Shown: positions 25,475 to 33,429 of the stretch, one piece after another
Layout: each line of letters opens with the position of its first letter
How positions within the stretch are numbered: position 1 is the first letter of the stretch
Source of the DNA: UBA11524 sp964542315
Lineage (GTDB): Bacteria > Bacillota > Clostridia > Christensenellales > Aristaeellaceae
Assembly (NCBI GenBank): GCA_964542315.1
Contig: CAZIUA010000008.1
Location: 1-52,526, forward strand
Length of the DNA: 52,526 nucleotides
Reading direction: 5' to 3'
The notes under the pieces: generated by a model
Database searches by the model: none
Seen by the model: the letters and a program-made list of their open reading frames with translations, nothing else
Told to the model about the DNA's origin: nothing
Position numbers and translations under genes: made by a program

Positions 25475-27445
25475 ATGGACAATTTGCTGCAATATGTCAA
25501 CATCAAGCAAGGCACACGCTCCGACATGCGGTTTTCCACCGGCAATTCCCTGCCGCTGGTGACCCTGCCCTGGGGCATGAATGCCTTCGCGCTCCAGACT
25601 CGCGCGGCAGACGAGGGCTGGTTCTATCATCCGTCGCACCGCCAGACCGAGGGCGTCCGCCTGACCCATCAGCCCAGCCCCTGGGTGCGCGACTATGCCC
25701 ATTTCGTTTTCATGCCCCAGAGCGGCGAGGCCTTCACCAAGGACTATGAGCGCACCTCCGGCTTTGAGGAGAGGCGCATGGATCCGTCCTGCATGGAGCT
25801 GTATTTCAAGCGCTACCGTGCCTTCATGGGGCTTGTGCCGACCGAACGCGGCGCGATCCTCCGCCTGCGTTGGGACACCGCCGACACGCCGCGCTTCGCG
25901 GTGCTGCCCTTCGACTTTCCGTCTGAATGGCAGGTCGATGCGCAGGCGCGCGAGCTCTCCGGCTGGCTGAACGCCCATGGCGACGGCACCCGCAAGGACT
26001 TCCGCAGCTATGTGGTGATACAGTTCGACCAGCCCATCGACCTGGAGAACACCATCGGCAGCAATATCGCCTTCCGCATGGCGCAAGGCGACACACTGAC
26101 GGTGCGCCTGGCGACCTCCTATGTGTCGCTGGAGCAGGCACGGCGCAATCTAACCGCCGAAGTGGGCGACAAACCTTACGACCTGCTGAAGTCGGAAGCC
26201 GCCGCGAGATGGAACGACTGCCTCGGCCGCATCGTCATCACCGACACGGAGGAGAAAAAGCGCACCTTCTATTCCTGCCTGTACCGCTGCTTCCTGTTCC
26301 CGCGCATGTTCCATGAATTCGGCGCGGACGGGCAGCCCATCCATTACAGCACGCGCACGGGCGGGATCGCGCCGGGCGTGATGTACACGGATAACGGCTT
26401 CTGGGATACCTGCCGCACGCTCTATCCGCTGCTGACCCTGCTCGTGCCGGAGCGCGTCCACGAGATGCTTCAGGGCTATCTGAACTTCTACCGCGAGGAG
26501 GGCTGGCTCCCGAAGTGGGTGTCCCCCGGCGAACGCGGCATCATGCCCGGCACGCTGGTGGATGCCGTGCTGGCGGACGCCGCTGTGAAGGGCTTGCTCA
26601 CCCGTGAGGAGATGGCGCTGGCGCTGGAGGGCATGCTCAAGCACGCCAACACCCCCGGTGACAGCCATCTGCATGGGCGCGTGGGCGTGGCAGACTATGT
26701 CCGTCTGGGCTATGTCCCCTGCGACAAATACCGCGAGAGCGCCAACAACACGCAGGATGCTGCCTACTGCGACTGGTGCATCGCGCAGGTGGCGGATCGG
26801 CTGGGGCAAACGGCTCTCCGCGACGAATACCTCCGCCGCAGCCAGAACTACCGCAACCTGTTCGATCCGGCGGTCGGCTTCCTCCGTGGTCGCAATGAGG
26901 ACGGCAGTTTCCCGGCGGACTTCTCCCCCACCCGATGGGGCGGCGAATACTGCGAGGGCGCCGCATGGCAGAATGCCTTCGGCGTATATCACGATGTGGA
27001 CGGCTTGGCCGCCCTCTACGGCGGACGGGAGGGGCTGATCGCCAAGCTGGACGAGCTATTCGCCACGCCGCCGGTCTACGAGACCGGCACCTATCACGCT
27101 GAGATCCACGAAATGACCGAGATGGCCGCGGCGGATTTCGGCCAGTGCGCCATTTCCAATCAGCCCAGTTTCCACCTGCCCTATCTGTATGCCGCGCTGG
27201 GGCAACCGGAGAAAACCGCCCACTGGGTCACGCGCATCGTCAATGAGGGCTTCACGGCGGACGCCTTCCCTGGCGACGAGGACAACGGCTCCATGGCCGC
27301 ATGGTATGTCTGGAGCGTGCTGGGGATGTACCCGCTCTGTCCCGGCCGGGATGCCCTCGTGCCAGGTGCCTGCCAGGTGGAACGGGCGGACATTCACCTG
27401 CCCGATGGCACGGTCAAAACGGTCATGAAGGAGGAAAACCGATGA
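25475..27445 (+). CDS. Glycoside hydrolase family 92 alpha-mannosidase
   Basis: A 656-residue GH92 protein. The N-terminal beta-sandwich begins QYVNIKQGTRSDMRFSTGNS. The (alpha/alpha)6 catalytic domain carries the family hallmarks: DNGFWDTCRTLYPLLTLLVP, EGWLPKWVSPGERGIMPGTL and FPGDEDNGSMAAWYVWSVLG near residues 598-617. GH92 enzymes are calcium-dependent exo-alpha-mannosidases whose base is provided by aspartates in the GDEDNG motif. GH92 commonly acts on N-glycan or yeast mannan, unlike the beta-mannan enzymes of locus A, so the rightward operon may treat alpha-linked side chains or host or yeast glycans. There is no signal peptide. The ATG is preceded by AAAGGGA. Its stop overlaps the GH43 start by ATGA. 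Confidence 0.93.
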   Translation: MDNLLQYVNIKQGTRSDMRFSTGNSLPLVTLPWGMNAFALQTRAADEGWFYHPSHRQTEGVRLTHQPSPWVRDYAHFVFMPQSGEAFTKDYERTSGFEERRMDPSCMELYFKRYRAFMGLVPTERGAILRLRWDTADTPRFAVLPFDFPSEWQVDAQARELSGWLNAHGDGTRKDFRSYVVIQFDQPIDLENTIGSNIAFRMAQGDTLTVRLATSYVSLEQARRNLTAEVGDKPYDLLKSEAAARWNDCLGRIVITDTEEKKRTFYSCLYRCFLFPRMFHEFGADGQPIHYSTRTGGIAPGVMYTDNGFWDTCRTLYPLLTLLVPERVHEMLQGYLNFYREEGWLPKWVSPGERGIMPGTLVDAVLADAAVKGLLTREEMALALEGMLKHANTPGDSHLHGRVGVADYVRLGYVPCDKYRESANNTQDAAYCDWCIAQVADRLGQTALRDEYLRRSQNYRNLFDPAVGFLRGRNEDGSFPADFSPTRWGGEYCEGAAWQNAFGVYHDVDGLAALYGGREGLIAKLDELFATPPVYETGTYHAEIHEMTEMAAADFGQCAISNQPSFHLPYLYAALGQPEKTAHWVTRIVNEGFTADAFPGDEDNGSMAAWYVWSVLGMYPLCPGRDALVPGACQVERADIHLPDGTVKTVMKEENR

Positions 27446-28308
27446 ATCCCATCGTGTACGGCTGGTATGCCGATCCGGAAGCGCGCTATTACGAGGGGCG
27501 CTACTGGATCTATGTCACTAAGTCCTTTTCTGCCTACAATGAGCAGATGAACCTCGACGCCTTCTCCTCCACCGATCTGGTGCATTGGGAGAAGCATCCC
27601 AACATCATCGACATGAGCGGCTACCCCTATGTCCACCGGGCGGTATGGGCGCCGACCATCATCGACAAGGACGGCCGGTACTATCTGATCTTCGCCAGCA
27701 ACGATATTCAGAACAATGACCAGATCGGCGGTCTGGAGATCGCCGTGTCGGACAGTCCGGCCGGGCCCTTCGTCAATCACACCGGCAAAACACTGGTGGA
27801 CAAGTTCATCAACTACGCCCAGCCCATCGACGCGCACCTGTTCAAGGATGACGACGGCACCATCTACCTCTATTACGGCGGATGGCAGCACTGCAACGTG
27901 GCCATCATGAACGACACGATGGATGGCTTCATCCCCCATGCGGACGGCACGATCTTCAAGCCCGTCACGCCGGAGGGCTATGTGGAAGGCCCCTGCATGC
28001 TCAAGCGCAACGGCGTCTACCATTTCATGTGGTCGGAGGGCGACTGGGTCAACGGGACATACCATGTCTGCGCCAGCTCGTCAAACGACCCGCTGCACAT
28101 CGACCCCAAGGGGCATGTCATCCTGGAATCCAGCGACATCGCCAACGGCCCCGGCCATCACGGCTACATCAACATCCCCGGCACGGATGAATGGCGCATC
28201 GTCTATCACCGCCGCATCATCGGTGACCTGGAGGCCGGCCATCGCGTGCTGTGCATGGATCAGCTGCATTTCGACGGGGATGAGATCGTTCCGGTCGTGA
28301 TGACATGA
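27442..28308 (+). CDS. GH43-like five-bladed beta-propeller glycosidase, cytoplasmic
   Basis: A 288-residue single-domain protein of the GH43/GH117 clan. The three catalytic acids expected for GH43 can be placed at WYADPEARYYEG (base), QPIDAHLFKDDDG (pKa-modulating Asp) and YVEGPCMLKRNGVYHFMWS (acid). The late propeller blade ends with HRRIIGDLEAGHRV. GH43 members are mostly beta-xylosidases, alpha-arabinofuranosidases and arabinanases, but specificity cannot be read here. The open frame begins at 27301, but the ATG at 27442, with GGAGG just upstream and an ATGA overlap with the GH92 stop, is clearly the start. Last gene of the rightward operon; terminator at 28378. Confidence 0.88.
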   Translation: MNPIVYGWYADPEARYYEGRYWIYVTKSFSAYNEQMNLDAFSSTDLVHWEKHPNIIDMSGYPYVHRAVWAPTIIDKDGRYYLIFASNDIQNNDQIGGLEIAVSDSPAGPFVNHTGKTLVDKFINYAQPIDAHLFKDDDGTIYLYYGGWQHCNVAIMNDTMDGFIPHADGTIFKPVTPEGYVEGPCMLKRNGVYHFMWSEGDWVNGTYHVCASSSNDPLHIDPKGHVILESSDIANGPGHHGYINIPGTDEWRIVYHRRIIGDLEAGHRVLCMDQLHFDGDEIVPVVMT

Positions 28309-28377
28309 TGCGTCATCCGCTCCCGACGATCAGGAAGAAACAGAATTGGTAACCAGTACATCAGGTGACACACAGAA

Positions 28378-28410
28378 GGCCGCTTCGCATTGCTGCGAAG
28401 CGGCCCTTTT
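28378..28410 (+). terminator. Bidirectional terminator between the convergent operons
   Basis: A perfect 12-bp stem GGCCGCTTCGCA / TGCGAAGCGGCC with a 4-nt loop and CTTTT on the plus strand. The minus strand also reads into a short T-containing tail, so it can end both the rightward operon and the leftward locus B transcript. Confidence 0.85.
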
Positions 28411-28420
28411 CGTGTGCGAA

Positions 28421-30589
28421 TTATTCCACCGGATGGATGCTGAGCTCCTCAAAGCCCAGACCGTCAGTCACCGCGCTGATGCCCACGCGGCCGCTCGTCC
28501 AGGAGATCGGATCGTTCATCTCCAGCAGGACGCCGTTTTCACCAATGACGCTGATCTTGTTGCCCTTTGCACGGAGGATCAGGCGGAGCGTACTCCCCCA
28601 GGGCGCGTCGATTGGCACCTCTCTGGACACGATGTCCTTGTAATTCTGCTTGACGAGGGTAATGCGATCCGCCGTCACATGCAGCGCATACGCCCGGCGC
28701 GCGGCCTTGACCTGATCGCCATGCCAGGATTCCCGGCTGGAACGGATGTACGCACTGACCTGCGCCTCAGGCGAGCAGGGCTTCATGTTGATGGTCATGT
28801 GCATCTCGTAATCCCGCCATTCCGCGCCGTACCAGGCCTCGCCATAGCCCTCCGCCGCGGTATAGCCGCAGAACTTGTGGTGCATGCTGGCGCGTGCCTT
28901 GTGGCCCACGGGGCAAAGCGCGCCGCCGGTCACGTCCTCGCCGCCCTGGATGATCACCGCAGGCGTGAATTCCGCCGCTTCGCTGAGGTAGATGCGGTCA
29001 ACGGTCATGCCAGTTTCCGCCTGGATGTCCAGGGTGGAGCAGTCTGCATGCAGCTCGATCGCGCCGAAGTAGCGCTTCTCCATCCCGTCGCAGGTGGATG
29101 CGCCCGTGCTCACCGCTGTCAGCCGCTGCCCGTTGACGCAGATAGTCATGTCCTCGCTGCACGCGCGGACGGTCATGGTCAGGTCGTACTTGCGGGTCTG
29201 CCACACATTCACCGCGAAGCTCGCCGTATCGCCCGGCTTCATCACCAGCGCATCACAGCCGACTTCGCCCATATCCGTGCAGGCCGCACCGCCGATGCAA
29301 TGCACCGCGTCGAACGCACCCGGCACGGATTTGACCGCGATGGGATCCTCGCTGCCCTGAGCCACATCGGACAAGCCGATGAAGGACGGCGCGCAGCCAT
29401 TCCCCACGCCGACCTTGCCGCCGGTCAGGGTGGTCTGCTTGCGCAGGAATTCCATGCCGTTGATGCACAGCACCAGCAATCCGCCGCGCAGGGAGACCTT
29501 CACCGTCAGCAGCGCATCCACCGCGACATTGGCGGGGAATTCGCCGGATTCCCCCGTGCTGAGCGTCCAGCGGCGGTCGCTGTGCAGCGTCAGCACCGTC
29601 CCGGCGAAGAACACGCGGCCTTCCTCCGCCGTCAGATGCACATTGATCTCCGCCGTGAAGGTGTCGCCAGCCTCCACCGGCAGGGCGCCATCCACCAGGC
29701 CTTCGCCATCGCGGCTGACGCAAAGGGGCTGCTTCGGCGCCGGCTGATGCCACCAGGTCGCATTGCAGTACATGCGGTCGCCGTTGAAATACAGGCGGTC
29801 GATGTTCATCGAGCGGTGCAGCGGATGATTGCGCTCGTTGAGAATATTCTTGTGATAGACGATGTACAGGGTGTCCATATCCGGGCCGACGCAGGTGGAC
29901 GAATGCCCCAGGGCGTGGTATTCATCGCGTGTCTCCAGCAGGAGGATGCCATCGCGCAGCTTGCGGTAGCCGCGATCCGGCCCCTCGTGGGACACGACGT
30001 AATCCACATGATATCCACGGGACAGCACATGGTTGCCCGTGTCCGTCAGGAAATAGCGGCCATTCCGCTTGATGACCTGCGGGCCTTCCGTCCAGTGGCC
30101 GAGCCAGCTGGCCTCGATGACCTTGCTGCGCACATCGATCTCGCCGGCATTCGGCATGTCATGCACGCGGATGCCCTGATGGCTCGCCCGGTAGAAATAG
30201 CTGCGGCCATCGTCATCCACAAAGAGGCTGCCGTCGATGCCGATGCCCAGGTTGTCGCTGACCACCTCGAAGGGGCCGAGGGGGCTGTCCGAGCGAAGCA
30301 GGTAATGTCCGCTGCCGCGCGGAGATGTCACCATCCAGAACTTGCCCGCATTGTAGGCCACCTCCGGTGCATATGCGCCGCTGGTGCGCTCATCCGTGCA
30401 GACAAAACCCTGATAGTCGAAGTGAATCATATCCTCACTGACCCAGCACTTGATGCCCGGCAAATGGCTATGGCTGGAGCAATACAGGTAGAAGCGTCCG
30501 TCGTGGCGCATGAGGAAGGGATCGCCGATCTCGCGGCCTTCCCACAGATCGGTCAGTGCATAGGGGTTGCGAATGGTCTCAACAGCCAT
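28421..30589 (-). CDS. GH43 family protein with extended C-terminal domains, cytoplasmic
   Basis: A 722-residue protein with no signal peptide. The N-terminal propeller shows GDPFLMRHDGRFYLY (catalytic base region), GIGIDGSLFVDDDGRS and HWTEGPQVIKRNGRYFL (acid Glu). The C-terminal half (about 330-720) holds beta-sandwich-like domains: a segment starting DTFTAEINVHLTAEEG, a CBM6-like stretch with SFAVNVWQTRKYDLTM, and a final domain ending FEELSIHPVE. It shares this layout with the two secreted GH43 proteins at 33430-38012, which suggests duplication and loss or gain of the signal peptide. Start ATG 30589 has GGAGG 7 nt upstream. Its position after the terminator-like hairpin at 30607-30652 suggests lower, read-through expression. 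Probably removes arabinose or xylose from imported oligosaccharides. Confidence 0.87.
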   Translation of the reverse strand: MAVETIRNPYALTDLWEGREIGDPFLMRHDGRFYLYCSSHSHLPGIKCWVSEDMIHFDYQGFVCTDERTSGAYAPEVAYNAGKFWMVTSPRGSGHYLLRSDSPLGPFEVVSDNLGIGIDGSLFVDDDGRSYFYRASHQGIRVHDMPNAGEIDVRSKVIEASWLGHWTEGPQVIKRNGRYFLTDTGNHVLSRGYHVDYVVSHEGPDRGYRKLRDGILLLETRDEYHALGHSSTCVGPDMDTLYIVYHKNILNERNHPLHRSMNIDRLYFNGDRMYCNATWWHQPAPKQPLCVSRDGEGLVDGALPVEAGDTFTAEINVHLTAEEGRVFFAGTVLTLHSDRRWTLSTGESGEFPANVAVDALLTVKVSLRGGLLVLCINGMEFLRKQTTLTGGKVGVGNGCAPSFIGLSDVAQGSEDPIAVKSVPGAFDAVHCIGGAACTDMGEVGCDALVMKPGDTASFAVNVWQTRKYDLTMTVRACSEDMTICVNGQRLTAVSTGASTCDGMEKRYFGAIELHADCSTLDIQAETGMTVDRIYLSEAAEFTPAVIIQGGEDVTGGALCPVGHKARASMHHKFCGYTAAEGYGEAWYGAEWRDYEMHMTINMKPCSPEAQVSAYIRSSRESWHGDQVKAARRAYALHVTADRITLVKQNYKDIVSREVPIDAPWGSTLRLILRAKGNKISVIGENGVLLEMNDPISWTSGRVGISAVTDGLGFEELSIHPVE

Positions 30590-30606
30590 GTGTACACCTC
30601 CATTTT

Positions 30607-30652
30607 GCAAAAAGGGCGCGGACAGCCCTGAATCCGGGATGCTGTCCGCGCC
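30607..30652 (-). terminator. Terminator-like hairpin after the GH2 gene
   Basis: A 12-bp stem GGCGCGGACAGC / GCTGTCCGCGCC followed on the minus strand by TTTTT, 13 nt past the GH2 stop. No promoter is visible before the next gene, so some read-through is expected. Confidence 0.8.
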
Positions 30653-30664
30653 GTTTGTAACAAC

Positions 30665-32419
30665 TTACCGCTGGAGATTGATGCGGCGGATCTCATCCAG
30701 ATTAGCCTTGGGATTGCGATCCATGTCCAGCAGGCCGTTGACCTCCTGGAACACGTCCGTCAGCTGGGTGTAGCAATAGCCGACAAAGCCGGGCATATGC
30801 TTGAAGGCCTGCGTGATGGCCTCGAAGCGCTCCAGGAAGGCCGCTTCGTCCTTCGCCGCGCCGTTATAGCCCCAGTTGCCGTCGCCGGAGTCCTTCGCCA
30901 TAGCGATGCCGCCGTACTCCGTCAGCAGCTTGGGCTTGCCGTGGTGGTCATAGCCCTTGGCGGACACCAGTCGGCCGAAGCCGGGGTTGCCGTCCAGCAG
31001 CACGTCCTCATTGGTGTAGTTGGGGGTCAGCTCATGGGGCCAGGCGGTGTAGTCATGGACAGTGGCGATGTCGGTGGAGGCCTGCTCCCAGCCGTCGTTG
31101 CCGGACACATAGCGGGTGCCGTCCAGGCTATGCACCATGTGGTAGAGGGCATCGGCGAGCTGCTGGGCTTCCTTCTGGGTCTCGATGAAGGGCACGCCCC
31201 AGCTTTCGTTCAGCGGCACCCATGCGATGAGCGCCGGATGGTTGTAGTCGCGCTTGATGGCCTCGGAGAGGTCGCGCATCATGTTGCGCTTCTGGCTGTC
31301 ACGCAGCCAGTAGGCGCTGGGCAGCTCGCCCCAGACCAGCAGGCCGAGCTTATCCGCCCAGTACAGATAGCGCGGATCCTCGAACTTCTGATGCTTGCGC
31401 GCGCCGTTATAGCCCATCTTGATGGTCAGCTCGACGTCCTTGCGCAGGGCATCATCGCTGGGCGCGGTGAGGATGCCATCCGGCCAGTAGCCCTGATCCA
31501 GGATCAGCCGCTGATACAGCACATGGTTGTTGATGGTGATCGCGCCGTTGACGATCTCGATCTTGCGCATGCCGAAGTAGGTATCCACCTTGTCGCAGAC
31601 CTCGCCGTCCACGATGGTCTCGATGGACAGATCGTAGAGGCTGGGGCTGTGGGGCTCCCACATGTGGATGCCCTCCAGGCATTCATTGTGGCGCAGGAAC
31701 ATCTCGGTCACGACATAGCGGTCGGTGGTGACGCGCACATCCTGCTGGGCGACCAGATCGCCATGGAAGGACGCGGTCAGGCGGATGGAGGCATTCTTGG
31801 GCAGCTCATTCAGGTTGATCTCGACCCTGATGGAGGCACGCTCCACGCAGGAGGTCAGGCGGAAGTCCACGGGGTAGTATTCACCCACGCCCTCCAGCCA
31901 CACGCTCTGCCAGATGCCGGTCACGGGCGTGTACCAGCAGCCCCAGCACTCGGGACGATGGCTCTGCTTGCCGCGGGGCTGGTCGGGATCCAGGCGATCC
32001 TCCGCACGGACGGTCAGGGTGTATTCCTTCCCCGCCTCGGTCAGGTCGGTGATGTCGAACACGAAGGGGGTGTAGCCGCCCTCGTGGCCGCCCAGATACT
32101 GACCATCCAGCCACACATCGGCGATATAATCCACCGCGCCGAAGTGCAGCAGGCGGCGCGCGGTCATGTCCGCAGGCACGGTAATCTTGCGCTGATACCA
32201 GACCACATCCACCGCATCCAGGCACTCGATGCCGCTCAGCTTGCTCTGGTAGGCGAAGGGCACCTCGATCTTGTGCGTCGCAGGCAGTTCGCGATACCAC
32301 TTTTCCTTCTTGCCGACCTTGTTGTGGTCAAAGGCAAAATCCCACTGGCCATTGAGGGTGCACCAGGTCGAGCGGACCCGGTCAGGTCTGGGGTGTTCCA
32401 TACGCAGTGCTTCGTTCAT
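30665..32419 (-). CDS. Glycoside hydrolase family 2 enzyme (beta-galactosidase/glucuronidase type)
   Basis: A 584-residue GH2 protein. The sugar-binding domain (STWCTLNGQWDFAFDH, ADVWLDGQYLGGHEGGYTPF) is followed by an immunoglobulin-like domain and a TIM barrel. Acid/base Glu lies in WVPLNESWGVP (near residue 404) and the nucleophile in LLTEYGGIA (near 500). This short form without the extra C-terminal domains is common in clostridial hemicellulose loci, and its substrate (beta-galactoside, beta-glucuronide or arabinopyranoside) cannot be settled here. No signal peptide, so cytoplasmic. The open frame extends to 32554 into the regulator gene, but ATG 32419 with AGGAGG 10 nt upstream is preferred. 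It follows the ArsR-like regulator by 31 nt, in the same transcript. Confidence 0.9.
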   Translation of the reverse strand: MNEALRMEHPRPDRVRSTWCTLNGQWDFAFDHNKVGKKEKWYRELPATHKIEVPFAYQSKLSGIECLDAVDVVWYQRKITVPADMTARRLLHFGAVDYIADVWLDGQYLGGHEGGYTPFVFDITDLTEAGKEYTLTVRAEDRLDPDQPRGKQSHRPECWGCWYTPVTGIWQSVWLEGVGEYYPVDFRLTSCVERASIRVEINLNELPKNASIRLTASFHGDLVAQQDVRVTTDRYVVTEMFLRHNECLEGIHMWEPHSPSLYDLSIETIVDGEVCDKVDTYFGMRKIEIVNGAITINNHVLYQRLILDQGYWPDGILTAPSDDALRKDVELTIKMGYNGARKHQKFEDPRYLYWADKLGLLVWGELPSAYWLRDSQKRNMMRDLSEAIKRDYNHPALIAWVPLNESWGVPFIETQKEAQQLADALYHMVHSLDGTRYVSGNDGWEQASTDIATVHDYTAWPHELTPNYTNEDVLLDGNPGFGRLVSAKGYDHHGKPKLLTEYGGIAMAKDSGDGNWGYNGAAKDEAAFLERFEAITQAFKHMPGFVGYCYTQLTDVFQEVNGLLDMDRNPKANLDEIRRINLQR

Positions 32420-32450
32420 ACTCCATATTCCTCCTGTTGTGTGAAGATCA

Positions 32451-33386
32451 TTATTTGCTTTCGCTTTCGATACAGTCCAGGCGCATGACGATCGCCTGGC
32501 GATGATCACCGAATTGTTCACCAAAGAGGTTGATGCCACCCTGATGCACGGCATCGGGCTTGATGCCGATCTTCAGGCTGATGTAGGGTTTGTCGGTCAG
32601 GTTGAGCTGATCGAGGGTCACGTTCGAGATCTGCTGGTCGTTGAGGTAGCTGCCGTTGGCATCCACACGCCAGCGCGTCAGCAGGCCGAACTGGGTCGAG
32701 GAGGGCAGCCACCATTCCGGTGTGAAATAGCCCTGCCGGCCGCCGAAGTCCCCCGGACAGCACCAGGTACCCAGTTCCACGTCATTGAGGCTGACGGTGA
32801 TGTCACTGGGCCAATCCGTGCGGTAATTGGGCGCCTCCGAGCATGCCTCGAAGGAGATCTCCAGGCATTTCAGCCCGTGATTCTGCAGCATCTGGTTGGA
32901 GAAGCGGTATTCCACATACCCCTGCTGGAACCAGAGCAGCTGTGCCTCATACCGGCCCGGATCGTAGAAGGAAGCCACATTGTCATGCTCGCCGATGTTG
33001 CTGTGCGCGCTGAGAAGCCCGCACACGGGGACGACATTGCAATCGGTATACGCACCGATGGGCATGGCGTGGAAGTAGCTTTCCCCCTCCTTGTGGTACA
33101 GATGGTGCAGGCTGATGGTCACCGTGTCCTTCTTGCGGCTGCACAGCTTGGCCATGCCGCGCACACCGGACTGCCGCTCCGTTCGGATCAGGTCGGCCTC
33201 CTCCAGCACGACGATGCTGTTGGATACGGTCGAGATGGGCACCTCCAGCCGCTGGGACAATTCCAGCACGTTCATGCTGCACTCATCCAGCAGCTGCAGG
33301 ATGCGGATGCGCAGATCGCTGGAGAGCGCATGTGCCACCTTCTGCAGTTTCTCGGGTTCGCGAAGGCTGAGTTCCATGTGTTTCAT
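32451..33386 (-). CDS. ArsR-like winged-helix regulator with a large C-terminal sensor-like domain
   Basis: 311 residues. Residues about 8-80 form an ArsR-type winged helix (KVAHALSSDLRIRILQLLDE, SMNVLELSQRLEVPISTVSN, VVLEEADLIRTERQSGVRG). Residues about 85-311 form an unusual beta-rich domain with many aromatics (AQLLWFQQGYVEYRFSNQML, GTWCCPGDFGGRQGYFTPEW). Ordinary ArsR proteins are about 100 residues, so this is a fusion class found near glycosidase genes. The C-terminal part may sense a sugar; this is inference. ATG 33386 has GGAG 11 nt upstream, and an ATG 3 codons later is an alternative. A dyad (33391-33425) spans its ribosome binding site. It probably regulates itself and the surrounding GH43/GH2 genes. 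Confidence 0.88.
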   Translation of the reverse strand: MKHMELSLREPEKLQKVAHALSSDLRIRILQLLDECSMNVLELSQRLEVPISTVSNSIVVLEEADLIRTERQSGVRGMAKLCSRKKDTVTISLHHLYHKEGESYFHAMPIGAYTDCNVVPVCGLLSAHSNIGEHDNVASFYDPGRYEAQLLWFQQGYVEYRFSNQMLQNHGLKCLEISFEACSEAPNYRTDWPSDITVSLNDVELGTWCCPGDFGGRQGYFTPEWWLPSSTQFGLLTRWRVDANGSYLNDQQISNVTLDQLNLTDKPYISLKIGIKPDAVHQGGINLFGEQFGDHRQAIVMRLDCIESESK

Positions 33387-33390
33387 ATGT

Positions 33391-33425
33391 CAACTGTCTC
33401 CTTTTTGCGCTTGTATGGACAGTTG
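33391..33425 (-). promoter_or_regulatory. Inverted repeat over the ArsR-like gene ribosome binding site
   Basis: CAACTGTC (33391-33398) and GACAGTTG (33418-33425) form a perfect 8-bp inverted repeat with a 19-nt spacer. In RNA the loop would contain AAAAAGGA, part of the Shine-Dalgarno of the regulator gene. It could be an operator or a translational control hairpin. Confidence 0.5.
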
Positions 33426-33429
33426 GCGT

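Noticed and set aside
23396..26086. A minus-strand open frame of 896 codons
   Set aside because: Antisense to the beta-helix and GH92 genes; composition typical of a shadow frame.
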